NCBI GenBank assembly: GCA_023621975.1
Contig: JAMOAC010000188.1
Location: 1 to 7,111 of the forward strand
Length of the DNA stretch: 7,111 nucleotides
Direction of reading: 5' to 3'
Source of the DNA: Bacillota bacterium
Lineage (GTDB): Bacteria; Bacillota_A; Clostridia; Acetivibrionales; DUMB01
Shown: piece after piece, positions 1 through 5,110 of the stretch
Layout of the letters: every line of letters starts with the position of its first letter
How positions within the stretch are numbered: position 1 is the first letter of the stretch
Notes under the pieces: model-generated
The model's database searches: none
What the model was told of the DNA's origin: nothing
The model's input: only the letters and a program-made list of their open reading frames with translations
Translations under genes and position numbers: made by a program

Positions 1-842
1 TCCTCAGCTTCCATTATGTAATTTTTCGTTCTTGCAATTACCTTTTCAGGGTTATCCAAATCACAGAGCATTGCCCCCACTCTGTAAACGGAATTATTAT
101 CTACACCGTGATAAAGCAGCAACCATCCATATTCCGTTTTAAGCGGGGGTGCAGCAGCACCTATTTTTCCTCCTTCCCAATCGTTTTGAGGAGCAGCTAC
201 CAATCTGGGTTCAGTCCAGTCAATAAGGTTATCGGAATAGGATATCCAAATAGAAGGACCGGTTGTACCGTATTTTTCTCCTGCATAGGACATGGGCCTT
301 CTTAACATGGCAAACTTTCCGTTAATTTTTTCAGGAAACAGTACATTGTCGCGGTCGTCTATTTCTTCAGGTGTATTAAAGCACAGGTGCCTGAAATTCA
401 CTCCGTCATCTGATACCGCTATACCCGAACGAGTAATCATCGGAAACGCGCATTTCTCCCATTCCTTGTAATGCCCGGTAATATATTCAGGAACTCCTGT
501 TCCGTTCGGCCAGCAGTCCATTTGATATGGCTGCATGGCATAAGTCATATAAAATTTGCCGTCAATTTTTACAACTCTTGCGTCCTGAACACTTCCCTTG
601 GGAAATCCTGCCATTTCACCGGTAAACACAGGTTCTGCTTTCACATGTTTGAAGTGAATTCCATCATCGCTTTCCAGGAGGCCAATTACCGTTTGGAACG
701 GCCGTAATGAACCTGCAGCTCTTTCGTACAGATAAAACTTTCCGTTGTCGTAAATTGCACCGGGATTAAATACCGACACTCTTCTCCAGTCGTATATACC
801 TGGCGTGACAATGGGGTTTTCACTGCAGCGTAGAAATTTCAT
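1..842 (-). CDS. GH130 beta-mannoside phosphorylase-type enzyme, C-terminus outside window
   Basis: The first 280 codons are visible; the gene continues past the left edge. GH130 enzymes are five-bladed propellers that cleave beta-mannosides, mostly with phosphate, giving mannose 1-phosphate. Family hallmarks occur in order: FNPGAIYDNGKFYLYERA (about 25-42), a QDARVVKIDGKFYMTYA block (86-102), whose Asp87 sits where the family proton donor lies, NVLFPEKINGKFAMLRRP (166-183), GPSIWISYSDNLIDW (195-209), and KIGAAAPPLKTEYGWLLLYHG (226-246). Basic residues Arg138, Arg181/182, Lys226 and His245 sit in positions that suggest phosphate binding, favouring a phosphorylase over the hydrolytic subgroup; this is inferred without an alignment. 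An insertion of about 30 residues (103-135) follows the catalytic block. No signal peptide is seen, so it should be cytoplasmic. ATG at 842-840 is preceded by AGAGGTG eight bases upstream. It lies 558 bp after the permease. The exact substrate (mannosyl-glucose, mannobiose or longer) cannot be told. Confidence 0.9.
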   Translation of the reverse strand, partial: MKFLRCSENPIVTPGIYDWRRVSVFNPGAIYDNGKFYLYERAAGSLRPFQTVIGLLESDDGIHFKHVKAEPVFTGEMAGFPKGSVQDARVVKIDGKFYMTYAMQPYQMDCWPNGTGVPEYITGHYKEWEKCAFPMITRSGIAVSDDGVNFRHLCFNTPEEIDDRDNVLFPEKINGKFAMLRRPMSYAGEKYGTTGPSIWISYSDNLIDWTEPRLVAAPQNDWEGGKIGAAAPPLKTEYGWLLLYHGVDNNSVYRVGAMLCDLDNPEKVIARTKNYIMEAE

Positions 843-847
843 TTAAA

Positions 848-856
848 ATACACCTC
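848..856 (-). promoter_or_regulatory. Ribosome binding site of the GH130 gene
   Basis: On the minus strand AAGAGGTG ends about eight bases before the ATG at 842. It fixes the GH130 start and rules out reading the gene as a continuation of the upstream minus-strand ORF (1011-820), which runs through the start in another frame. Confidence 0.65.
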
Positions 857-932
857 TTTTCATTGCCGATCCTTTCAAGCTGCAAAATGGTATAAACATA
901 CACAATACCGTTTTGATTTTTCATGATAATTA

Positions 933-995
933 TATCAATGCCCAAAAGGGTAAAAAATGAATGATATTCGGAAGAGTTTATAGAAAATTCGGTTT
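933..995 (-). repeat. 63-bp block, copy B (partner at 5026-5088)
   Basis: Hand alignment with 5026-5088 is gapless, with about 44 of 63 bases matching. On the minus strand the conserved parts are AAACCGAA, then after six unmatched bases an 18-base segment ATAAAYTCTTCCGAATAT with one mismatch, then a half-matching 24-base stretch, then ATTGATA. This copy ends about 90 bp upstream of the GH130 start. Confidence 0.7.
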
Positions 996-1027
996 TGAAC
1001 AATATAGGCAAAAGTTCGTGGAAAATG

Positions 1028-1071
1028 TATTAACTAAATGGCCGGGGCTAATATATTAACTAACCCCAGCC
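1028..1071. repeat. GC-rich hairpin with flanking direct repeat
   Basis: GGCCGGGG (1040-1047) faces CCCCAGCC (1064-1071), an eight-base stem with one C-A mismatch around a 16-base loop. The loop contains the self-complementary TAATATATTA (1049-1058). TATTAACTAA occurs both before the hairpin (1028-1037) and in its loop (1054-1063), 26 bp apart. The GC-rich stem stands out in a very AT-rich gap. No T-run follows on either strand, so a normal intrinsic terminator is unlikely. It sits between two decayed gene fragments and could mark a rearrangement joint or an RNA structure in the GH130 leader. Confidence 0.5.
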
Positions 1072-1076
1072 GTACC

Positions 1077-1199
1077 CTAATTTATTATCTCAAATGAAGG
1101 AGCATTTATCCCCAATCCTTCCCACAGAATGGCTGCTTCAATTATGTAACTTGCACCGTCTTCCCGTTCCTTTACTGCCATTTCCACTTTGTATATTTA
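1077..1199 (-). pseudogene. CBM9-like carbohydrate-binding domain fragment
   Basis: Between an in-frame TAA (1199-1197) and a TAG (1079-1077) the minus strand reads about 39 codons. They contain KVEMAVKEREDG, then YIIEAAILWEGLGINAP, then FEIIN. This follows the central part of family 9 carbohydrate-binding modules, which typically read Y.hEaaIPW..LG followed by iGF.I.iND. Here the usual Pro of the IPW motif is Leu, and the frame stops where the domain would go on. No ribosome site or full-length partner is present, so it is a relic of a larger secreted carbohydrate-binding or hydrolase gene. An internal ATG (1181-1179) exists, but nothing supports its use. Family recognition is from pattern memory and is moderately sure. 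Confidence 0.5.
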
Positions 1200-1247
1200 T
1201 GCTGGATTCTATATGCTATATTTACTTATATTTACATATGAGGGTGA

Positions 1248-1285
1248 AACCATATATATATTTTTTTAGAAATATATATATGGTT
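1248..1285. repeat. Perfect 16-bp AT-rich hairpin
   Basis: AACCATATATATATTT (1248-1263) is exactly complementary to 1270-1285, with a six-base loop (1264-1269). Apart from two C/G pairs at the base the stem is all A and T. It lies about 115 bp past the stop of the second permease, in line for an mRNA 3'-end structure or partial terminator, but no clean T-run follows on the minus strand. The sequence TATATTTATG also repeats nearby at 1192-1201 and 1289-1298. Confidence 0.7.
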
Positions 1286-1317
1286 ATTTATATTTATGGT
1301 CTTCCTGAGATTTCGAA

Positions 1318-1389
1318 ATAATGAGTAAAATTTGAACAGTATGTCAAATTAATCGGTCATGTTCAAAATAATTTTTTCATGGTTGTCAA
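1318..1389 (-). promoter_or_regulatory. Possible promoter and inverted-repeat operator for the GH130 gene
   Basis: AATTTGACA occurs twice on the minus strand, with perfect TTGACA hexamers at 1389-1384 and 1347-1342, 42 bp apart. The second has a fair -10 (CATTAT, 1323-1318) after an 18-bp spacer; the first has no good -10. An eight-base inverted repeat, TTTGAACA (1331-1338) and TGTTCAAA (1360-1367), encloses the second -35. A start here would leave a leader of about 470 bases before GH130, which includes both decayed fragments, so a nearer promoter may exist. I could not find a convincing one. Confidence 0.35.
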
Positions 1390-1400
1390 ATTTTAACAAG

Positions 1401-2258
1401 TCATGCCTTGACAGCCCCTTCTGTTGCACCGGCAATGATGTGTTTCTGAGCAAATAGGTAAATTACTATGGATGGAATTAACAGTATCAATATACCTGCT
1501 GCCAGCACATTCCAGCGCTTGAACTGGTCTCCGCAAAATCTGTACAAGCTTACGCTTAGAGTATACAGTTCCGGTTTTGTCATGAATGTAAGTGGAACAA
1601 AATAGTCGTTATAAATTGCAAGTATCTTTAAAATAGATACGGTAACAATTGCAGGCTTCATCTGAGGCATTATTATTGAATAAAACAGCCTGAAGTAGCT
1701 TGCTCCGTCAATCAATGCGCACTCATCAATATCTGTCGGTATTTTTCTGATAAACTGCATGTAAATGTACAAATCTATGACACCGGCTGACAGATAAATG
1801 AGTATTCCTGCATAAATGGTGTTAAATACTCCAAGGGCTTTAATTACGTTAAATAATGCAATGAGCGTAGTAGCCTGGGGTACAACTACTGAAAGTATGA
1901 ATAATATAAGAATAACTCTGTTAACTTTATAATTGAACCTGACCAAAGCATATGCAGCCATGCTGCCCATTAGTACCGACCCAATAACCGACGGTATTAT
2001 AAGAATTAACGTATTTTTCAGGGCTAATAACATGTCAGCGTCTATTATTACTTCCTCGAAATTACCCAGATAGAAACTCTTTGGGAGAGTCCATATATCA
2101 GTGTAAGTGTACTCCTCATTTGACTTGAACGATATAATAAACAAAATTACAATGGGAGCAATTATAATAATTACCCAAAGAATGAGGAGGATATAGTTAA
2201 ATATTTTCAAAAGAGGGTTTCGGATCACAAGACCGCTGTTATACCTTTTTTCATTCAA
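1401..2258 (-). CDS. Sugar ABC transporter permease, MalG type
   Basis: This inner-membrane subunit of a family 1 carbohydrate importer pairs with the permease just upstream. With a TTG start the protein has 285 residues, close to the usual 270-290. An N-terminal hydrophobic segment (about 20-43) is followed by roughly five more, and the EAA loop that contacts the ATPase reads DECALIDGASYFRLF followed by MPQMKP (about 178-202), a normal CUT1 form. The C-terminal FAQKHIIAGATEGAVKA is typical of the family ending. An in-frame GTG at 2267 directly abuts the GGAGG and cannot be used with it, whereas TTG at 2258-2256 sits eight bases after AGAGGAGG; I therefore prefer TTG. Either start overlaps the upstream permease gene, implying translational coupling. 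No ATPase gene is seen; such importers often share an MsiK-type ATPase encoded elsewhere. The substrate is inferred from context. Confidence 0.93.
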   Translation of the reverse strand: MNEKRYNSGLVIRNPLLKIFNYILLILWVIIIIAPIVILFIISFKSNEEYTYTDIWTLPKSFYLGNFEEVIIDADMLLALKNTLILIIPSVIGSVLMGSMAAYALVRFNYKVNRVILILFILSVVVPQATTLIALFNVIKALGVFNTIYAGILIYLSAGVIDLYIYMQFIRKIPTDIDECALIDGASYFRLFYSIIMPQMKPAIVTVSILKILAIYNDYFVPLTFMTKPELYTLSVSLYRFCGDQFKRWNVLAAGILILLIPSIVIYLFAQKHIIAGATEGAVKA

Positions 2259-3147
2259 TTTCGACACCTCCTCTTCTTGCTGTTACTACTTCCCTTATAA
2301 CCAACACCAGTGCTACGAATATAAGAAGGATTACTCCTAGTGCGGAAGCCTTGCCAAAATTCTGGAATTTGAATGCGTAGTTATATGCCACTGTACTGAA
2401 CGTATCACTTCTGCCTGCCGGTCCTCCCTGAGTGATAACGAACGGTTCAAAGAAAACCTGCAGCGATCCGTTTATTCCCAGGAACAGAAGCATCATTAAT
2501 ACCGGCTTTATTGAAGGCAGGGTAATGTAGCGTATATTCTGCCAGAAATTTGCGCCGTCGAGGCTGGACGATTCATATAAACTTGAAGGTATGGACTGAA
2601 GGGCACCAAGAACAACTACCATGTCAAAGCCGATATATCTCCATAAAACTATGAAAGCCAGTGAAAAATTAATTAAATAGCTGTCAGGCAGCCATCGTAT
2701 TGCATATTCACCCAGTCCAATCCTTCTTAATATGACGTTAATCGGTCCTTCCTCATAGCTGTACATGTAACTGAACATAAATGCAATTGCAATGCTGTTC
2801 AGGATATAAGGCATAAAAATTACCGATTTAAAGAAATTTTTGCCCCTCAGGTTGGTATCAAGTATTATTGCGAAATAAACGCCTAATGCCGTCTGAATAA
2901 GCATCATTATGATATATGCCAAATTGTTTACAAGATACTTGAATACCGAACCGTCGCTTAAAATACTGATATAGTTTCTAAAGCCAACATAGTTTATTAT
3001 GGGGCTGAATCCGTTCCAGTTCGAAAAACTTATCTGGAACAACTTGTATGCCGGATAATATACGAATGTTAGTAAAAACAGTGTCGGTAGAAGTAAGAAT
3101 ACAACATTGGTTAGAATTTTTTGATTTCTATTACTTAACGCCTTCAT
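2251..3147 (-). CDS. Sugar ABC transporter permease, MalF type
   Basis: This is the first of two membrane subunits of the oligosaccharide importer. With the ATG at 3147 it has 298 residues and about six membrane segments: the first near residues 12-34, others near 75-97, 110-128, 155-175, 215-235 and 265-285. The EAA loop is recognisable as LYESSSLDGANFWQNI then LPSIKP (about 191-215). EPFVITQGGPAGRSDT (about 234-249) is a common CUT1 permease motif. An in-frame GTG at 3165 is possible but lacks a ribosome site, whereas GGGGAC sits seven bases before the ATG. It follows the binding-protein gene after 154 bp containing a strong stem-loop, and its 3' end overlaps the second permease gene by eight bases. 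That order (binding protein, MalF type, MalG type) is standard. The transported sugar is inferred to be beta-manno-oligosaccharides from the flanking enzymes only. Confidence 0.94.
   Translation of the reverse strand: MKALSNRNQKILTNVVFLLLPTLFLLTFVYYPAYKLFQISFSNWNGFSPIINYVGFRNYISILSDGSVFKYLVNNLAYIIMMLIQTALGVYFAIILDTNLRGKNFFKSVIFMPYILNSIAIAFMFSYMYSYEEGPINVILRRIGLGEYAIRWLPDSYLINFSLAFIVLWRYIGFDMVVVLGALQSIPSSLYESSSLDGANFWQNIRYITLPSIKPVLMMLLFLGINGSLQVFFEPFVITQGGPAGRSDTFSTVAYNYAFKFQNFGKASALGVILLIFVALVLVIREVVTARRGGVEIE
2267..2275 (-). promoter_or_regulatory. Ribosome binding site that favours a TTG start
   Basis: AGAGGAGG lies inside the last codons of the upstream permease gene. Its spacing is ideal for TTG at 2258 and impossible for the GTG at 2267. 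The in-frame stop 15 bases upstream of the GTG excludes earlier starts, and the nearby ATG is out of frame. Confidence 0.6.
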
Positions 3148-3220
3148 ATAAATGTCCCCATTCACTCAAAAATTTTCATATTTCAACCGAAAAAACTCTA
3201 ATTAAATAAGATTATTGATT

Positions 3221-3261
3221 GTATTCAAAACGAGTTACCGGAAGTAACTCGTTTTGAATAC
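3221..3261 (-). terminator. Perfect 18-bp stem-loop between binding protein and permeases
   Basis: GTATTCAAAACGAGTTAC (3221-3238) and 3244-3261 are exact reverse complements around a five-base loop. In the minus-strand transcript this lies about 40 bases after the binding-protein stop. The stem core ACGAGTTAC is followed by TTTTG rather than a long T-run, and mirrored AAAA/TTTT tracts lie in the stem, so it can act as a leaky, two-way terminator or as a 3'-end block that protects the upstream mRNA. Either would give more binding protein than permease, a common need in such operons; the role is inferred. Confidence 0.7.
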
Positions 3262-3301
3262 TTTACTCCGGCCGGAACATTTCATTAGAGGGGTAACATC
3301 A

Positions 3302-4606
3302 TTATTGTACTGCTTTTCTGGCTTCTGCCCAGAGCTTGTTGTACTTATCGATTACAGCCTGAGGATCGCTTGTTGTAATATATTCCTGAGCGATATCATC
3401 CATGTCTACAGCCATTGCATTGAATATAGCCTGCATTTCATCGCTCATAGGAGTAGCTTCCTTAACCGGAACACCGTAGCTAAGCAGTTCATCTACAAAG
3501 TTGAATGGATAATCTGCGCCCTTAACAGCTGAGCAGTATCCGAGTATCTGGCACCATGTTTTGTCTGTGAGGAACAGGTGCTTGAAGTATTCCTTAGCAA
3601 GCGGAATTGCCTTGGAATTCTTTGCTATACCCATATCCCAGTCTTTGCTTACAGCAATATACTTTGCCTCCGGGAATGGGAACATTCCACGTTCTTCCTC
3701 TTTTTCTATAGTTGTCGGGAACCATGAACCTAAAAATGTCATACCAAATTTACCTGCTGATATATCCTTACAGAATGCTCCCCAGTCGGTTGACATCAGA
3801 TCCGGTTCAACATAACCTTTTTCATACATTGTCCTGAGGAAATTGAGGTTGTCAAGATATGGGCCGGATAACAATTCATCTGTATTAGCCAGCTTATTCA
3901 ATGCATCAGGATCGCCTGACCTGGCCTGAGCCAGAGATCCTCTTGGGCTATATGCTCCTAACGGCCATTTGTCTTTGAAGTTTATAGCATATGGAATTAC
4001 ACCATTTGCCTTTAATTTTTCACATGCTTCATACAATTCATCAAGTGTCTTTGGAACTTCAGTTATACCGGCTTCCTGGAATACTCTTTTATTGTAGCAT
4101 ATACCTTCAAAGTTTATCATATGAGTAATAACATACAGATGTCCGTCATAAACACCTTCGTTGTAGAAATAATAGTTGTCTTCGGAAAAGCCTAAGTCTT
4201 CAATAGGTTCATAGAATTGCGGATAATCCTGTTTCAACAATTCCTGAGGTACCTGTGCGATGTCAGGTAATTCATTGGCTGCCATTCTGGTCTTTATTGT
4301 TTCGATTTTCTCTATAAATTCTACTTCAATTTCAGTACCAGGATGTGCTTCCATGAATGCCTTGGCGTCTTCTTCGAATTCTTCCTGCTTCTGACCGTTC
4401 CAGATAGCAAGTGTAATTTTACCTGAAAGATTTGGAGCTTCTTCTCCGGAACCTCCACCACCGGATCCTGAATCCGATGTCTTAGTACCGGTGTCTGTAT
4501 TTCCGGTATTGGTAGTTTTGTCTGCTTCTTTTCCGCCTCCGCCACATCCGGCGAAGAGGGCGATAACCATTAACAGGGCAACCAACAGGCAAATTAATCT
4601 TTTCAT
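3302..4606 (-). CDS. Extracellular sugar-binding lipoprotein of ABC importer (family 1)
   Basis: This 434-residue protein would be anchored outside the membrane and hand oligosaccharides to the two permeases. It begins MKRLICLLVALLMVIALFAGC: a basic end, a hydrophobic core and an LFAGC lipobox with Cys21 as the lipidated residue. Residues 22-58 form a Gly/Ser/Thr-rich flexible tether. The binding domain starts near GKITLAIWNGQ (62-72) and shows family traits such as FEEDAKAFMEAHPGTEIEVEF, AANELPDIAQVP, YNKRVFQEAGI.EVPKTLDELYEACEKL, GKFGMTFLGSW and a final YNKLWAEARKAVQ. Its length is normal. The ATG at 4606 follows TAAGGAGGT at five bases, the best ribosome site in the window. It heads the transporter genes after a 117-bp gap with an operator candidate, so it may start its own transcript. 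Specificity for mannan oligosaccharides is inferred from the GH2 and GH130 genes. Confidence 0.95.
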   Translation of the reverse strand: MKRLICLLVALLMVIALFAGCGGGGKEADKTTNTGNTDTGTKTSDSGSGGGGSGEEAPNLSGKITLAIWNGQKQEEFEEDAKAFMEAHPGTEIEVEFIEKIETIKTRMAANELPDIAQVPQELLKQDYPQFYEPIEDLGFSEDNYYFYNEGVYDGHLYVITHMINFEGICYNKRVFQEAGITEVPKTLDELYEACEKLKANGVIPYAINFKDKWPLGAYSPRGSLAQARSGDPDALNKLANTDELLSGPYLDNLNFLRTMYEKGYVEPDLMSTDWGAFCKDISAGKFGMTFLGSWFPTTIEKEEERGMFPFPEAKYIAVSKDWDMGIAKNSKAIPLAKEYFKHLFLTDKTWCQILGYCSAVKGADYPFNFVDELLSYGVPVKEATPMSDEMQAIFNAMAVDMDDIAQEYITTSDPQAVIDKYNKLWAEARKAVQ

Positions 4607-4611
4607 GTTAG

Positions 4612-4620
4612 ACCTCCTTA
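4612..4620 (-). promoter_or_regulatory. Strong ribosome binding site of the binding-protein gene
   Basis: TAAGGAGGT lies five bases before the ATG at 4606, an almost full match to the anti-Shine-Dalgarno sequence, in keeping with a highly expressed binding protein. Confidence 0.85.
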
Positions 4621-4648
4621 AATTTCCACTTTAATTTTATTTACTTAA

Positions 4649-4665
4649 GAGTTGTGCGCACACTC
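4649..4665. promoter_or_regulatory. Palindromic operator candidate (LacI/GalR type)
   Basis: TGTGCGCACA (4653-4662) is a perfect ten-base palindrome with a central CG, inside GAGTTGTGCGCACACTC, whose outer GAGT and ACTC also match if one base is skipped. It is a GC-rich island in an AT-rich gap, 43 bp upstream of the binding-protein start. LacI-family repressors of sugar genes bind palindromes with a central CG, so this is a fair candidate. No regulator gene is in the window. Confidence 0.5.
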
Positions 4666-4669
4666 TTTT

Positions 4670-4694
4670 TAACCTTTTTATTACATAACCTTTT
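4670..4694. repeat. Direct repeat TAACCTTTT in the upstream region of the transporter genes
   Basis: TAACCTTTT occurs at 4670-4678 and 4686-4694, a 16-bp period, next to the operator candidate. On the minus strand this reads AAAAGGTTA twice, amid A/T-rich sequence. It may be a regulator site or chance in low-complexity DNA. I found no convincing -35/-10 pair here. A six-base inverted repeat, CTGATT/AATCAG (4700-4705 and 4713-4718), lies between it and the stop of the preceding ORF. Confidence 0.3.
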
Positions 4695-4723
4695 ATAATC
4701 TGATTAATAACGAATCAGGCACT

Positions 4724-5110
4724 TTAAGGGCTGACCACGTTGCCGAGCAATATATCAAAAATGTTGCAATTAGTCTCCCTAACTGATTCCAGAATTACTT
4801 TGTTAGGTTGGTCTGCAACACTTACCAAGCCGCATGCAAAATCTTCTCCTGTTTTTACTCCATGAGTCAATCCCTGTGTAGGTTCTGCATAAAAGAATTC
4901 CGTCATCAGGATAGGCGTTCCGCTCTCCCATCGGTGGTCGTCTGTACCTCTAATTACAGGACTTTTGTGTGCTCTGACTTTTCTTATATAAAGATGCAAT
5001 TCACGCTCCGCTTTTATATTTATCGTATCAATCCACCCTATGTTATAAAATAGAGCATATTCGGAAGAATTTATGTTTTTTTCGGTTTCGTTTTGGTTTC
5101 GGTCCGTCAC
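4724..5110 (-). pseudogene. Remnant of a clan GH-A glycosidase, 128 codons
   Basis: The frame opens with GTG overlapping the mannosidase stop (GTGA) but has no clear ribosome site. The C-terminal half holds two pieces familiar from TIM-barrel glycosidases of the agarase/mannanase sort: GTPILMTEFFYAE (about 67-79), like the strand-7 nucleophile motif with Glu in TEF, and then EDFACGLVSVADQPNKVILESVRETN (about 89-114), like the end of such barrels (GLV.v.DqPy..l.e..retN). In intact relatives these are separated by dozens of residues including the strand-8 Trp; here only about ten lie between. The remainder of a barrel of over 300 residues is missing. This suggests a gene worn down by deletions but still open. 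The first 50 residues match nothing I know except the relic at 1011-820. It might instead be a small expressed protein of new function; no activity should be assumed. Confidence 0.55.
5026..5088 (-). repeat. 63-bp block, copy A (partner at 933-995)
   Basis: This copy covers the N-terminal part of the 128-codon remnant, encoding its INSSEY to WID segment. It aligns with 933-995 without gaps, about 44 of 63 bases identical, with AAACCGAA, an 18-base near-identical core and ATTGATA at the same spacings on the same strand. The two copies lie about 4.1 kb apart, bracketing the transporter genes. Confidence 0.7.

Larger units (their letters stand above)
820..1011 (-). pseudogene. 63-codon fragment resembling the start of the 5110-4724 ORF
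   Basis: This short reading frame overlaps the beginning of the GH130 gene in another frame and has no ribosome site of its own, so it is unlikely to be translated. Residues 11-31 contain INSSEY, then F and ID.I..K at the same spacing as in the 128-codon ORF at 5110-4724: 11 of 21 residues match without gaps, and the DNA matches too (see the 63-bp repeat). Similarity fades after that. I read it as a relic of a related gene or of a duplication of that segment. It could instead be a shared non-coding control sequence that happens to be open in both places. The function of the ancestral protein is unknown. Confidence 0.45.

Noticed and set aside
108..707. Plus-strand ORFs opposite the GH130 gene
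   Set aside because: They are antisense shadows of a conserved gene.
1094..1321. Plus-strand ORF of 75 codons in the gene-poor gap
   Set aside because: It runs through the AT hairpin, giving low-complexity Tyr/Ile-rich protein, and is opposite the CBM9-like relic. No ribosome site was seen.
3254..3815. Two plus-strand ORFs opposite the binding-protein gene
   Set aside because: They are antisense to a well-supported lipoprotein gene, and their composition looks like mirrored coding sequence.
4321..4545. Minus-strand ORF of 74 codons within the binding-protein gene
   Set aside because: This is a frame-shifted reading of the Gly/Ser linker and the start of the domain; the correct frame is unambiguous.
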